64,000 nt of DNA, from NCBI RefSeq assembly GCF_036347135.1, contig NZ_CP108938.1, forward strand, positions 10,416,001-10,480,000, given 5' to 3'. This document shows positions 1 to 8,372 of the stretch, piece by piece. The stretch comes from Streptomyces sp. NBC_00775. Its GTDB lineage: Bacteria; Actinomycetota; Actinomycetes; Streptomycetales; Streptomycetaceae. How positions within the stretch are numbered: position 1 is the first letter of the stretch; each line of letters begins with the position of its first letter. The translations under genes and the position numbers were made by a program. Below the pieces are notes generated by a model. It did no database searches, was not told the DNA's origin, and worked only from the letters and a program-made list of their open reading frames with translations.

Positions 1-521
1 AAAGCCCGATGCAGCCCGAATCGCATGTCGTCAATCTGCGCAGCCGTCCTCACCCTGGAGCGGAAACGCTGAAAGAGCTGCCTGCATCTGGGCTCGCGGT
101 GCGCACCCGGACAGGCGATCCGACCAAAATTCGGTCCGCCCCCGCATGTTGTCGCGGAAGTCCCAACGGCTCTGGTCAACACGACGTCGGTGTAGATCTG
201 GGCGAACCACTCACAGTCATGAGCCTGCGCGAGAGTGAGTCCGCGGGTCCAAGGCTCTTCTTGATCAGTCCCGGAGCCCGCCGCCAGGCCGCCGCACCGC
301 CGGATCCGGAGGACGACCGCGACAAGGAGCCGGGCCGGGCAGGCTCCGCGGCTGCCGCCCATGGGCCTGGGCGTGATTGCCGTCGCGGTCGGACAGCGGT
401 CGTTGCCGCTGCCGCCGCGGATCACGGAGCGAGAGACCGATGGCGGTCCCGTCGGCATCCGCCGGGACCGCCATCGACGGCCGCTCACCTCACCGCACGC
501 TCCTGAGCGGCGTGCCGTGGT
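1..521. other. no supported gene
   Basis: About 520 bases before the first supported gene. All reading frames here give low-complexity Arg/Pro/Ala-rich translations with no recognisable domain and no credible ribosome binding site. It may hold the 3' flank of the glycine-rich gene that ends at 522, or the edge of a degraded element. Confidence 0.4.
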
Positions 522-1598
522 TCAGGGCGCGTTCAGGCCGAGGTTCTGTGTGGTGGTGTTGCTGGCGCCGGGGCTCTTGATGTTGTTGTTGACGCTGATG
601 TTGTTGAACATCGGGAGGATGCCGCTGAGGTTGATGGGCGGGATCAGCCCGGTGCCTCCGCCGTTGTTCCCGTCGGCCTGTTCGTAGGTGATGGTCACCG
701 CGGCCGGGCCGGTGGCGGGTCCGGAGGTACCGCCCGCCGGGACGCGGTTGGACCCGCCACCGCCGCCACCGGGCCCTTCCGTCCCATTGGCGCGAATCTC
801 GTCGCAGCCACCGCCCCCGCCGCCGCCGAACCAGCCGGCTCCGCCGCCTCCGCCGGAGTAGGGATCGCCACCGTTGCCGCCGGTACCGCCGCCACCGGGG
901 GTGCCGGGTGTGCTGGGTAGTGGGAGCCCGACAACGGGGCAAGCGGCTCCACCCGCGCCGGGGGTCGTCTGAGTTCCCCCGCCTCCTCCTCCGCCGCCGT
1001 TGGGCCTGCTGCCGCCCGTCTGACCGGTGACTCCGGCGTCTCCTCCGGTGACCTCGGGGGCGGGGTATTGATCACCGCCGGCTCCTCCGCCTCCTCCGCC
1101 GCCCGCGACAATCAGGCGGGGGTCGGTCGCGGTGACGCCGGTGAGGAAACAGCCGGAGGTAGTGGAGTCGCAGGTGCGCACGTCGCTGGCTCCGCCGCCG
1201 GCGCCGCCGTCGGCGAAACTACCGCCTGCTGTGCCTCCGCCTGTGTCGACGTTGACGTAGAGGGTGGTGGTGCCCGACGGCACGTTGACGGTGCCGGTGA
1301 CGGTGGAGGCGCCACCGCCCACTCCTCCGTTGGTCCCGTTCTGCCCTGAGGCGCCGGTGGCGGTGATGGTCAGTTGGGCGATGCCGGACGGGACGGTGAA
1401 GGGCTGGTTGGCGCCGGGGGTGAAGGTGACGGTCACGGGCGCCGCCTCGGCGGGCGTGGCCAGGGGCACAACCAGCCCCGCCGGCAGTGCCACCATGGCG
1501 AGCAGGAGGGCGCTGCGCCGGGCCGGGTGTCGCAGCCGTTCGGCTGTGGCCCCGGCGCCACGTCGTGGGGATACCGCATGGTGCATGGTCAGTCTCAC
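522..1598 (-). CDS. secreted glycine-rich protein
   Basis: Exported protein of unknown function, 358 aa. I chose the GTG at 1598 because AAGGAG lies 8 bases upstream; an ATG four codons further in is the alternative. The N-terminus is Arg-rich, then a hydrophobic stretch (SALLLAMVALPAGLVV) ends in a signal-peptidase-like TPAEA-AP site. The mature part starts with a beta-rich segment (VTFTPGANQPFTVPSGIAQ) and then runs as repeated GGGG blocks carrying four scattered Cys. The C-terminus loses the glycine bias and is Asn-rich. Such low-complexity secreted proteins are often cell-wall or matrix associated, but that role is inference. It stands alone, with no operon partner. Confidence 0.7.
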   Translation of the reverse strand: MRLTMHHAVSPRRGAGATAERLRHPARRSALLLAMVALPAGLVVPLATPAEAAPVTVTFTPGANQPFTVPSGIAQLTITATGASGQNGTNGGVGGGASTVTGTVNVPSGTTTLYVNVDTGGGTAGGSFADGGAGGGASDVRTCDSTTSGCFLTGVTATDPRLIVAGGGGGGGAGGDQYPAPEVTGGDAGVTGQTGGSRPNGGGGGGGGTQTTPGAGGAACPVVGLPLPSTPGTPGGGGTGGNGGDPYSGGGGGAGWFGGGGGGGCDEIRANGTEGPGGGGGGSNRVPAGGTSGPATGPAAVTITYEQADGNNGGGTGLIPPINLSGILPMFNNISVNNNIKSPGASNTTTQNLGLNAP

Positions 1599-2033
1599 GC
1601 TCGGGACTCCTTGATAAGGGATGCCGAATGGGTTCGATGTTCCGGTCCCTGCGTGGGACCGCCCGAAGATCAAGCCACATCCGGCCGGTGCCGGGCATGC
1701 GGACACACCGTCATATCGCGCAGCGATGAATAGTCCTCAAGTCGGAGAAGGAAGATTTCCTCACCGGCGGTGAAAAGAAGGAGATCAGGTCTCCCACCGC
1801 CGTTGACGAAAATCCCATCGGGGTCGTCTTCGGGAAATCCGTCGAACAGTGTCTGGCCGAGCCAGCGGGAATACCCGTGGCCGGGACACCGGCTGCGGAG
1901 TACGACGTCTGCGGAACGCGGTTTCCCTCAATTCAACGAGTCGCAGCCGAGTTTGGCGGCTACCGAGTCGCGGTCTGCCTCCACGATCCTTAGGGCGAAA
2001 TAGGGCGACATCGGTCGCAACCGACAGCAGATC
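1599..2033. other. intergenic, no gene seen
   Basis: 435 bases with no convincing reading frame. The part close to 1600 must contain the promoter of the glycine-rich gene. Nothing else could be recognised. Confidence 0.4.
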
Positions 2034-2228
2034 ATGATGGACGCCACGTTCCTGACAGGAACTTATACGTGCCGAAGCTTCTTCGATCTGCCGGAACCGG
2101 TCGCCGACTTCGGAACGCTCCGGTTCGCACGACTCGAGTTGCGGCTCACGGCTGATCCGGACGGTGACATCACCGGTTTTTTCTGGTCTTCTTCACACAA
2201 CCGGGTGGGGGACTCAAAGGTGGTTTGA
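2034..2228 (+). pseudogene. truncated hypothetical N-terminus
   Basis: The first 45 or so residues (starting MMDATFLTGTYTCRSFFDLP and ending near PDGDITGF) have the regular composition of a real protein N-terminus. The frame then degenerates at the sequence that borders the interrupted IS5-type element and stops after 64 codons. I read it as the remaining 5' end of a gene cut by insertion or deletion. No ribosome binding site is visible before the tandem ATG codons, and I cannot name the family. Confidence 0.3.
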
Positions 2229-2465
2229 GAAAGGCGGATCGTCGGCAAAGCCTTCAGCGTGCGCGCTGACGCCAGCGGGCGTGTGCCTGTACTGCTGGAA
2301 GAGTGTGATGTCCTCGCCCCAGCTGGCGAGTGTGTTGATCGCTCGCCGCCGGTAAGGGGCGCTGTTGGCGGCGAGAGCCCACACGTCATCGCGCAGGCCT
2401 TCAGCCTGGTGGGCGAGCTCTGGTGGGGCAAGCAACGGAAGTACAGCAGCCAAGCGCTGTCCCAT
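2214..2465 (-). CDS. small hypothetical protein
   Basis: An 83-aa reading frame starting MGQRLAAVLPLL and ending DPPFSNHL. Its N-terminal half is helical and Leu/Ala-rich, and the middle contains YRRRAINTLASWGED. It begins 41 bases downstream of the IS5-type transposase stop and overlaps the truncated gene on the other strand. It may be a flanking gene fragment exposed by the insertion rather than part of the IS. No family recognised. Confidence 0.3.
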   Translation of the reverse strand: MGQRLAAVLPLLAPPELAHQAEGLRDDVWALAANSAPYRRRAINTLASWGEDITLFQQYRHTPAGVSAHAEGFADDPPFSNHL

Positions 2466-2506
2466 AAATGATCTACGACGTGTTCGTTGACCTGCCTGCC
2501 CCTTCG

Positions 2507-3065
2507 TCACCCGGCGAGGGCGAGCTTGTGCAGGCCGGCGATGCCGAGCATCGCGTGGTGGACGCCGTCGCCCTTGAGCCGGCAGTCCCGGAGGATCTTC
2601 CAGGTCTTCATCCGGGCGAAGGCGTGCTCGACGCGGGCGCGGACCCTGCGGTGGGACGCGTTGTGTCCCTCTTTCCAGGCCGGGAGTTCGGTCTGGCCGG
2701 GTTCGCGGCGGTGCGGGATGACCAGGCCGGTGCCCCGGTAGCCGCCGTCGGCGATCACGGTGGTGGTGCCGACGGCGTCCTTCGCTCCGGACAACTCCCA
2801 CGCCTTGCAGTCGTTGCGGTTGCCCGGCAGGGGCCGGCCGACCGCGACGACGAGCCGGGTGTCGGCGTCGATGACGACCTGGTGGTTCGTCGAGTACCGA
2901 TAGTTCTTGGACTGCGCGGCGACCGTATGGTCACGCGTGGGCACCAGGGTGTCGTCCACGATCAGCACAGTGTCCTGACGGAACCGCTTACGGGGCTGCA
3001 ACGCGAGCGCCGGCCCCAGGTGGTCGATGATGCGGTCGGCCGCGGACTCTTCGAGACGCCGAACA
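2507..3065 (-). pseudogene. IS5-family transposase, 3' half
   Basis: C-terminal two thirds of a DDE transposase of the type with a DDE_Tnp_4 domain. Visible catalytic context: VDDT, VIADGGYRGTG and RARVEHAFARMK (D, D, E). The N-terminal third lies at 4957-5161 on the same strand, and the two are separated by the IS200/IS605 element at 3066-4956. Next to the junction the bases can be read as FGVSK, but the following SAADRIIDHL is one frame away, which implies a one-base deletion. The rejoined gene would encode about 254 aa, close to the usual length. Confidence 0.85.
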
Positions 3066-3215
3066 TTGACTTGCTCCTCGGGCTGAAGCCCGAGGATTCT
3101 GGCTTTCTCGTCCGTTGCTGTGCCGCTACGCGGCACGGGGTTCGGGAGAGAATCCGTGGCTTCCTGTTTCTTCGCGCTGTGCCAGGACGAGTCCTGGTCT
3201 TACCGGCGCTCCGCA
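3066..3215 (-). ncRNA. predicted TnpB guide RNA (omegaRNA), copy 1
   Basis: In IS200/IS605 elements the guide RNA of TnpB comes from the 3' end of tnpB through to the right end, and its guide is the sequence just beyond that end. Here the 60 bases between the tnpB stop and the right end hold two compact hairpins (3077-3092 and 3119-3135), also present in copy 2. The guide would be read from bases 3065 downwards, inside the interrupted IS5 transposase. The 5' boundary is a guess. Confidence 0.35.
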
Positions 3216-4349
3216 GGCTGCAACCGCCAGTCCGGCGGCCGTTTTGACGTTGATCGCGGCGTTGTGGTCCCGGTCATGGACCGCACCGCAGGCAGCACAG
3301 GTCCATGACCGTACGTGTAGGGGCTTGGGTCCGTCCTTGGCCCCGCAGGCCGAGCAGGTCTGGGAGGTCGGCTCGAACCGGCCGATCTTGACCAGGGTCC
3401 GGCCGTACCGGGCCGCCTTGTACTCCAGCATGGTCACGAACGCCGACCATCCGGCGTCGTGGACACTCTTGGCCAGTCTGGTGCGCGCGAGTCCTTTGAC
3501 CGCCAGGTCTTCCACACCGATCGCTTGATTGTCGCGGATCAGCTGGGTGGAGAGCTGGTGGTGGAATTCTTTGCGCGCGTCGGTCACCTTCGCGTGGGCG
3601 CGGGCGACCTTGAGGCGGGCCTTCTTGCGGTTCTTGCTGCCTTTCTGCTTGCGGGACAACTCCCGCTGGGCTCTTTTGAGTTTCTTCTCCGCGCGGCGCA
3701 GAAACCTGGGGGAGTCGATCATGCGGCCGTCGGACAGGACCGCGAAGTGGGTCAGGCCGAGGTCGATGCCGACGATCTGGTCGGTGTCGGGCATCCGGGT
3801 GGCGTCGGTGTGCGGGTTGGTGTCGATGACGAAGGAGGCGAAGTACCGTCCGGCCGCGTCCTTGATCACGGTGACCGAGGAGGGCTGGGTGGGCAGAGTC
3901 CGTGACCACTTCACCTTCACCGCCCCGACCTTGGGCAGGTTCAGCCGCCCGTTGTCGGTGATCGACCAGCGGGCGTTGGCCGTGAAGCGGATCGACTGCC
4001 GGTTGTCCTTGCGGGACTTGAACCGGGGTGCACCCATCTTCGCGCCCTGCCGCTGGCCCTTGAGGGAGGCGAAGAAGTTCTTGTAGGCGGCCTCCGCGTC
4101 GCGCAGCGCCTGCTGGAGCACGACGGCGGAGACCTCGCCCAGCCAGGAGCGGGCCTCGGTCCGTTTCGCCTCAGTGATCAGCCTCTTCGACAGCTCACCG
4201 GCCGCCGGGAAGGCCTCGCCCGCTCGGCGGGCGTGTTCGCGGGCGCGCACGGCGTCGTTGAACACGACGCGGGCACACCCGAACGCCCGTGCCAGCGCGG
4301 TGCGTTGGCCGGCATCCGGGTACAGGCGGAAGCTGTACCGGAGCTGCAT
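3126..4349 (-). CDS. tnpB: TnpB RNA-guided nuclease, copy 1
   Basis: 407-aa TnpB, the Cas12-like RNA-guided endonuclease that helps IS200/IS605 elements persist by cutting donor sites after excision. The start MQLRYSFRLYPD is the conserved TnpB N-terminus. RuvC residues are all visible: D196 (GIDLGLTHF), E280 (IGVEDLAV) and D361 (HDRDHNAAIN). A zinc-finger with C332/C335 and C351/C354 lies between the last two. No frameshift or internal stop, so it looks functional. It diverges from tnpA with 34 bases between start codons, and the two genes probably share a promoter region. It is near-identical to the copy at 27.5 kb. Confidence 0.9.
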   Translation of the reverse strand: MQLRYSFRLYPDAGQRTALARAFGCARVVFNDAVRAREHARRAGEAFPAAGELSKRLITEAKRTEARSWLGEVSAVVLQQALRDAEAAYKNFFASLKGQRQGAKMGAPRFKSRKDNRQSIRFTANARWSITDNGRLNLPKVGAVKVKWSRTLPTQPSSVTVIKDAAGRYFASFVIDTNPHTDATRMPDTDQIVGIDLGLTHFAVLSDGRMIDSPRFLRRAEKKLKRAQRELSRKQKGSKNRKKARLKVARAHAKVTDARKEFHHQLSTQLIRDNQAIGVEDLAVKGLARTRLAKSVHDAGWSAFVTMLEYKAARYGRTLVKIGRFEPTSQTCSACGAKDGPKPLHVRSWTCAACGAVHDRDHNAAINVKTAAGLAVAACGAPVRPGLVLAQREETGSHGFSPEPRAA

Positions 4350-4383
4350 GGCCGCCACGCTACATATGTGGGTTATGGGTGAG

Positions 4384-4792
4384 ATGCAGAAGATGAGAAC
4401 TGGTCGGCACTGTGTTTTCGTGATGCATGTGCACTTGGTCTTCGTGACAAAGTTCCGGCACAACGTATTCACGGACGATCACCTGACGCGGATGGAGGAG
4501 ATCATGCGGTCGGTGTGCGCGGACTTCGAGTGCGAGCTGGTGGAGTTCAACGGTGGGGACAACCACGTCCACCTCCTGGTGAACTTCCCGCCCAAGGTCG
4601 CCGTCACCAAACTCGTCAACTCCCTCAAGGGCGTCTCCTCCCGCCGCCTGCGCCAGGAGTTCCCCGACCTGGTACGCCACTACTGGCGGGCCAACAAGCT
4701 CTGGTCCGGTTCCTCCTTCGCCGGCACCGTCGGCGGCGCCCCGCTCTCGGTGGTCAAGGGAGTACATCGAGCAGCAGAACCGGCCGGTGTGA
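4384..4792 (+). pseudogene. tnpA: TnpA Y1 transposase, frameshifted, copy 1
   Basis: Single-strand HUH/Y1 transposase of IS200/IS605. The HUH motif HVHLL is present in NHVHLLVNFPP. Against copy 2, one extra base lies at about 4759, after PLSVVK. It replaces the helix QYIEQQNRPV, whose Tyr is the expected nucleophile, with an unrelated tail that runs on to 4929. The gene therefore lacks its catalytic tyrosine and is probably dead. An upstream in-frame ATG at 4375 is an alternative start; I used 4384 because it matches the start in copy 2. Confidence 0.85.
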
Positions 4793-4956
4793 GCATCGCC
4801 CGGCTCCGCCGGAGCAGCCATCGCGGCGCTCCGCGCCATGGTGGTGAACAGGCGGCATCCGGCTCCGCCGGACCGGAATCCGCGACGCTCCGCGTCGCCA
4901 CCGTCAGATTCGCTTCACCCCCGGCCTGAAGGCCGGAGCACTGCGAATGAATCCCG

Positions 4957-5161
4957 GTAGCGCCAGCTGCCGCAGCGTCAGGTTCGTGCGCCAGCACGCG
5001 GTGACCAGCAGCACCCGGTCCTCCAGCGACAGGCTTCAGGGCCTGCCCTTGCGGACCGGGTCTGCGCCTTCGCGCCGCAACGTGGTGAGTAGCTTGGCGA
5101 ACTGCCGTGGGCTCAGCCCGGTAAACGGGGCTCTCCACGAGGGCTCTGACGCCGTGATCAC
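4957..5161 (-). pseudogene. IS5-family transposase, 5' third
   Basis: N-terminal part of the transposase whose remainder lies at 2507-3065. It starts with a GTG at 5161 and reads ITASEPSWRAPFTGLSPRQF, with the HTH segment LTLRQLA at the junction. A TGA at 5036-5038 replaces an expected codon (probably Trp) after RKGRP. With the missing base in the other half, the gene carries at least two lesions besides the insertion. Confidence 0.8.
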
Positions 5162-5182
5162 ACCAGCCAGGGCAAGATCGTC

Positions 5183-5659
5183 TCACCTGCCGGGCAGGCA
5201 GTTGGCGAGCCAGTCTGCCCGTTCCGCACGATTGACGCCGCCATCGCCGTCCACCACGTAGGCCAACGCCTCCATGAAGGAAGAACCCAGCGGCCAGAGG
5301 CAGTTCGGCCCCACGGCGACGACGCGACCGCTGGCCGCAATGTACGCACAGAACTGGCTCGACCACATGCCCAGAGGGCTGTAGTTCTCTCCGTAGTGAA
5401 GCCTCAACTTGGACGCTTCCTCGGCGGCGTCGATGCAGGCGTCAACGGGGTCCATGTGCAGTGATGAACCGGGGACACGGGTCGAGGAGCTCTCAATCGT
5501 CAGCTCGCCGAACTCGGCCCAGACCGCTATCGCCACGTCGTTGAGTTCGAACCCGGCACCCGTCAGTTGCCGTCTCCAGTCCCTAGTGGCGATCTTGCGA
5601 CCTGCTGTCCAACCAGCAGCACCAAGCGCGTCCGTCACCGACGGACTGCAAGCCGTCAT
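5183..5659 (-). CDS. SUKH-3-type immunity protein
   Basis: 158-aa protein with the sequence pattern of SUKH-3 immunity proteins, which neutralise polymorphic toxins by binding them in the cytoplasm: AAGWTAGRKI near the N-terminus, VWAEFGELTI, HMDPVDACIDAAEEA, then SGRVVAVG and a C-terminal FMEALAYVVDG helix. I chose the ATG at 5659; no clear ribosome binding site separates it from upstream alternatives. No toxin gene is adjacent. The gene starts on the far side of the IS5-type element, so its original partner may have been lost. The family assignment rests on motif pattern only. Confidence 0.65.
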   Translation of the reverse strand: MTACSPSVTDALGAAGWTAGRKIATRDWRRQLTGAGFELNDVAIAVWAEFGELTIESSSTRVPGSSLHMDPVDACIDAAEEASKLRLHYGENYSPLGMWSSQFCAYIAASGRVVAVGPNCLWPLGSSFMEALAYVVDGDGGVNRAERADWLANCLPGR

Positions 5660-5934
5660 CGACTCACTAACGTGCTCTATGCGCCCTCCCCTCGACCGTG
5701 TCTGTTGCCCCAGTCTGCCGCACATCCCGACCAGCAGACAGGGCCATTGGCCACGAAGGACACGGAGATCGTTTACGGGACAACCCTTGGGGCGGCATCG
5801 CGGGTCTTTGACTGGTCGTCTGTGAAGAAGGGCCGAATGGTGTCATAGAGGGTCGGCCGATGTGTCCATGCCTGGACGGTATCCGAGCGCTGGGGGGAGA
5901 GAGCTGGGCGACTGGGTCCGCCTGGGGCGGAGGG

Positions 5935-8052
5935 TCAACGAAGAAGGGGTGCGCGCGCTTCCATGCTCAGGTGCGGGTCGGTTCCGCCGCCGGGGAGGCG
6001 GGCGATCAGCAGGGCGATGTCGTCGTCGGCGGAGCCCGGCGCGAGGTGAGTGAGCAGGTTGTCGCACAGTCCCGTCAGGGACGGGTGGGGCTGGGCGAGC
6101 AGATGGGTCAGTTCAGCGAGGCGTTCGTCGATGTCGCTGCCGCGGGACTCGATGAGGCCGTCGGTGTACAGCACGAGGATGCTGCCCGGTTCCAGGGTGG
6201 TCTCGGTGGTGGTGAAGCGGGTGCCTCCGACACCGAGTGGGGTGCCGGGCGGAAGGTCGAGCACGTGGACGGTGCCGCCGGGGCTGACGGTGACGGGCGG
6301 CGGGTGGCCGGCGCGGGTCATGCGGCAGCGGCCGGTCGTCAGGTCCATCACGATGTAGAGGAAGGTGGCGAGCATCGGCTCGGCGAGATCGTCGAGGGCT
6401 GCTTCCAACTGGTGCAGCAGTTCCTCGGGTTCGAGGTCGAGCCGGGCGAGTGCCCGGACGCTGGCGGAGAGCCGTCCCATGACGGCTGCGGCCTGGGTGC
6501 CGTGACCCATGACGTCGCCGATGAGGAGGGCCACTCTGCCTCGGGGCAGGTGCAGCACGTCGTACCAGTCGCCGCCGACCTCGTTGACGTCGCTGGCGGG
6601 CAAGTAGCGATGGGCGACCTCGATCCCGGGGGGCGGGGTGATGTGCTGAGGCAGCATGCTGCGCTGCAGGGTGAGCGCGGTGTCGTGCTCGCGGTGGTAG
6701 AGGCGAGCGTTGTCGATGCTGAGCGCGGCACGCGCGGCCAGCTCACCGGCCAGCGTCACGTCCTCGGAGGTGAAAGGGCTGACTGATCGCGTGCGATAGA
6801 AGGTCGCCACGCCCAGCACCAGGTCCCGGGCGACGAGCGGGGCCATCATGAACGAGTGCACGCCGAGTTTCAGCAGCTGCGCCGGTTTGCTGGTGTGGCG
6901 GGCGGCGGGGGCGATGGCCTTCTCGTCGAGGCGGGCGATCAGGAACGGCTGGCGCCCGGCGAGAGCCTGGGTGTAGGGGGCGGCCGCTGGGAAGTCGAGG
7001 GTGCGGCCCAGCGGGGCGAGGACATCAGCGACCGCGGAGCCGGTCAGCGGGGCTTTGCCCAAGCGGCGCAGGGCGACACCGCCGGTCAGGCCCATGCCGG
7101 GTTCGTCGCCGTGGGCGAGGGTGTCCAGGACGTCGACGGTGACCGCATCGGCGAGGTGGGGAACGGCGAGGTCGGCGAGTTCCTGGGCGGTGCGCTCCAG
7201 GTCCAGGCTGGAGCCGATCCGGATGGATGACTCGCTGAGCAGAGCGAGCCTGCGCCGTCCTGCTTCGGCTTCGGAATGGGCGCGCTGCTGGTCAGTGATG
7301 TCGAGCAGGGAGGCGATGACGCCGATGGCCCGGCCGCCGGGGTCTTCGACGCGTACGTAGGAGCATGACCACACCCGGTCGCGGTCGAGGTCGGCCGGCG
7401 TGCGGCCGATGTGGCGGCGGTCCAAGATCGACTCACCGCTGTCCAGGACCTGCTGCATCGCCTCCTCCATGTCCTCGGCGTTGACCTCGGGCAGCAGCTG
7501 GGCCAGGCGCCGGCCGACGTGTGCCGACTCCGACAGTCCGTTCATCTGCTCCAGGGCCGGGTTGACCCGGAGGAATCGCAGCTGTGTGTCCAGGACAGCG
7601 ATACCGACCGGGGAGCGGGCGAACAATCCGTCCCATACCGCCGACGATCCGCGGATACGCCGGGCCGTGTGCGCCTCGGCGGCGAAGATCAGGATCGCGG
7701 AGGCGTCGTCACGCCGGTCGGGAACGGGACTTGCCCAGATCTCCAGTTCCACGGGGTGCCCGTCCCGGTGCCAGGCGGTGACTGTGCCCATGACCCCCCG
7801 TCCGCCGGCCGCCGCCTCCCACAACGACCGGCCAAGGCTTCGGTCCGCGCCCGGGTGCAACAGCTCGGCGATGTGCCGTCCGATCACCTGCTGCGGGGTG
7901 AAGCCGAGCAGCTCGACGGCGGCCCGGTTCCAGCGCACGATCGTTCCGTCGGCGCTGGTGGCCACCTGTGCCACTGGCAGCGCCCCGAGCCAGCCGCCGG
8001 CGTCCTGTGCGGCGCCGCTGATCAGTTCCTCGACCGGGTTCGGTTCTCTCAT
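5935..8052 (-). CDS. PAS-PAS-GAF SpoIIE-type phosphatase
   Basis: 705-aa soluble PP2C-type Ser/Thr phosphatase of the kind that controls anti-anti-sigma factors in Streptomyces. Domains in order: PAS about 15-115 (ADGTIVRWNRAAVELLGFTP), PAS about 150-255 (LDTQLRFLRVNPALEQMNG), GAF about 285-430, then a SpoIIE/PP2C domain about 470-690. Metal-ligand motifs are GGDWYDVLHL, GDVMGHGTQAA and LVLYTDGLIE. The start ATG at 8052 follows GAGGTGCGGG. It overlaps the upstream gene by four bases (ATGA), so translation is probably coupled. No histidine-kinase-like ATPase domain is fused, so any partner kinase lies elsewhere. Confidence 0.9.
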   Translation of the reverse strand: MREPNPVEELISGAAQDAGGWLGALPVAQVATSADGTIVRWNRAAVELLGFTPQQVIGRHIAELLHPGADRSLGRSLWEAAAGGRGVMGTVTAWHRDGHPVELEIWASPVPDRRDDASAILIFAAEAHTARRIRGSSAVWDGLFARSPVGIAVLDTQLRFLRVNPALEQMNGLSESAHVGRRLAQLLPEVNAEDMEEAMQQVLDSGESILDRRHIGRTPADLDRDRVWSCSYVRVEDPGGRAIGVIASLLDITDQQRAHSEAEAGRRRLALLSESSIRIGSSLDLERTAQELADLAVPHLADAVTVDVLDTLAHGDEPGMGLTGGVALRRLGKAPLTGSAVADVLAPLGRTLDFPAAAPYTQALAGRQPFLIARLDEKAIAPAARHTSKPAQLLKLGVHSFMMAPLVARDLVLGVATFYRTRSVSPFTSEDVTLAGELAARAALSIDNARLYHREHDTALTLQRSMLPQHITPPPGIEVAHRYLPASDVNEVGGDWYDVLHLPRGRVALLIGDVMGHGTQAAAVMGRLSASVRALARLDLEPEELLHQLEAALDDLAEPMLATFLYIVMDLTTGRCRMTRAGHPPPVTVSPGGTVHVLDLPPGTPLGVGGTRFTTTETTLEPGSILVLYTDGLIESRGSDIDERLAELTHLLAQPHPSLTGLCDNLLTHLAPGSADDDIALLIARLPGGGTDPHLSMEARAPLLR

Positions 8053-8372
8053 CCCGCACCTCGCATGTGGGCAGAGTCCGGGCCGTGCTTCAGGAGGTCG
8101 GACAGGCACACGCGCATGTGTACGCGCATGTGGAAGTCGGTCTTGTGCATGTTCCTGCCCGGGTCGCGGTCTTCCATGTGCTCCGCCAGACCCTCCCGCA
8201 GCTCATCGAGCTGGTACGTGCCAGGGTCGAGGAGGGGGGAGAAGCCGACCAGTTCCACCAGGTTGGGGGTTTCCAGCTCGCCGGGCGTGGGCGGAGCGGG
8301 GGGATCTTGTGAGCCGACTGGGGGTCCGCCGCCTCCTTGCCGACTGTTTGGTCGGCGTACGCATCGGACCAC
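8049..8372 (-). CDS. hypothetical protein, coupled to phosphatase
   Basis: 107-aa frame whose stop overlaps the start of the SpoIIE-type phosphatase (ATGA). The GTG at 8372 follows AGGAG with five bases spacing. The last 60 residues look genuine (LVELVGFSPLLDPGTYQLDE, then a His/Met-rich tail FHMRVHMRVC); the first 40 are of low complexity. The overlap suggests a two-gene operon with a regulatory partner of the phosphatase, but no family is recognised. The N-terminal boundary is uncertain. Confidence 0.45.
   Translation of the reverse strand: MVRCVRRPNSRQGGGGPPVGSQDPPAPPTPGELETPNLVELVGFSPLLDPGTYQLDELREGLAEHMEDRDPGRNMHKTDFHMRVHMRVCLSDLLKHGPDSAHMRGAG

Larger units (their letters stand above)
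3066..4956 (-). mobile_element. IS200/IS605 element, copy 1 (1,891 bp)
   Basis: Divergent tnpA (plus) and tnpB (minus), the ISHp608-type arrangement. Read on the minus strand, the left end lies just 3' of CTAC (4957-4960) and the right end terminates in TCAA (3069-3066). IS608 uses TTAC and TCAA at the equivalent places. Subterminal hairpins are visible: CCGGCC-tgaa-GGCCGG at 4922-4937 near the left end, a 7-bp stem at 3077-3092, and GTGCCGC-tac-GCGGCAC at 3119-3135 near the right end. Ends were set by comparison with the second copy. Joining the flanks restores an open transposase frame (LALLFGVSK). Confidence 0.85.

Noticed and set aside
5860..6786. Plus-strand frame opposite the SpoIIE-type phosphatase
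   Set aside because: Gly/Val-rich shadow; the minus strand has PAS, GAF and PP2C motifs.
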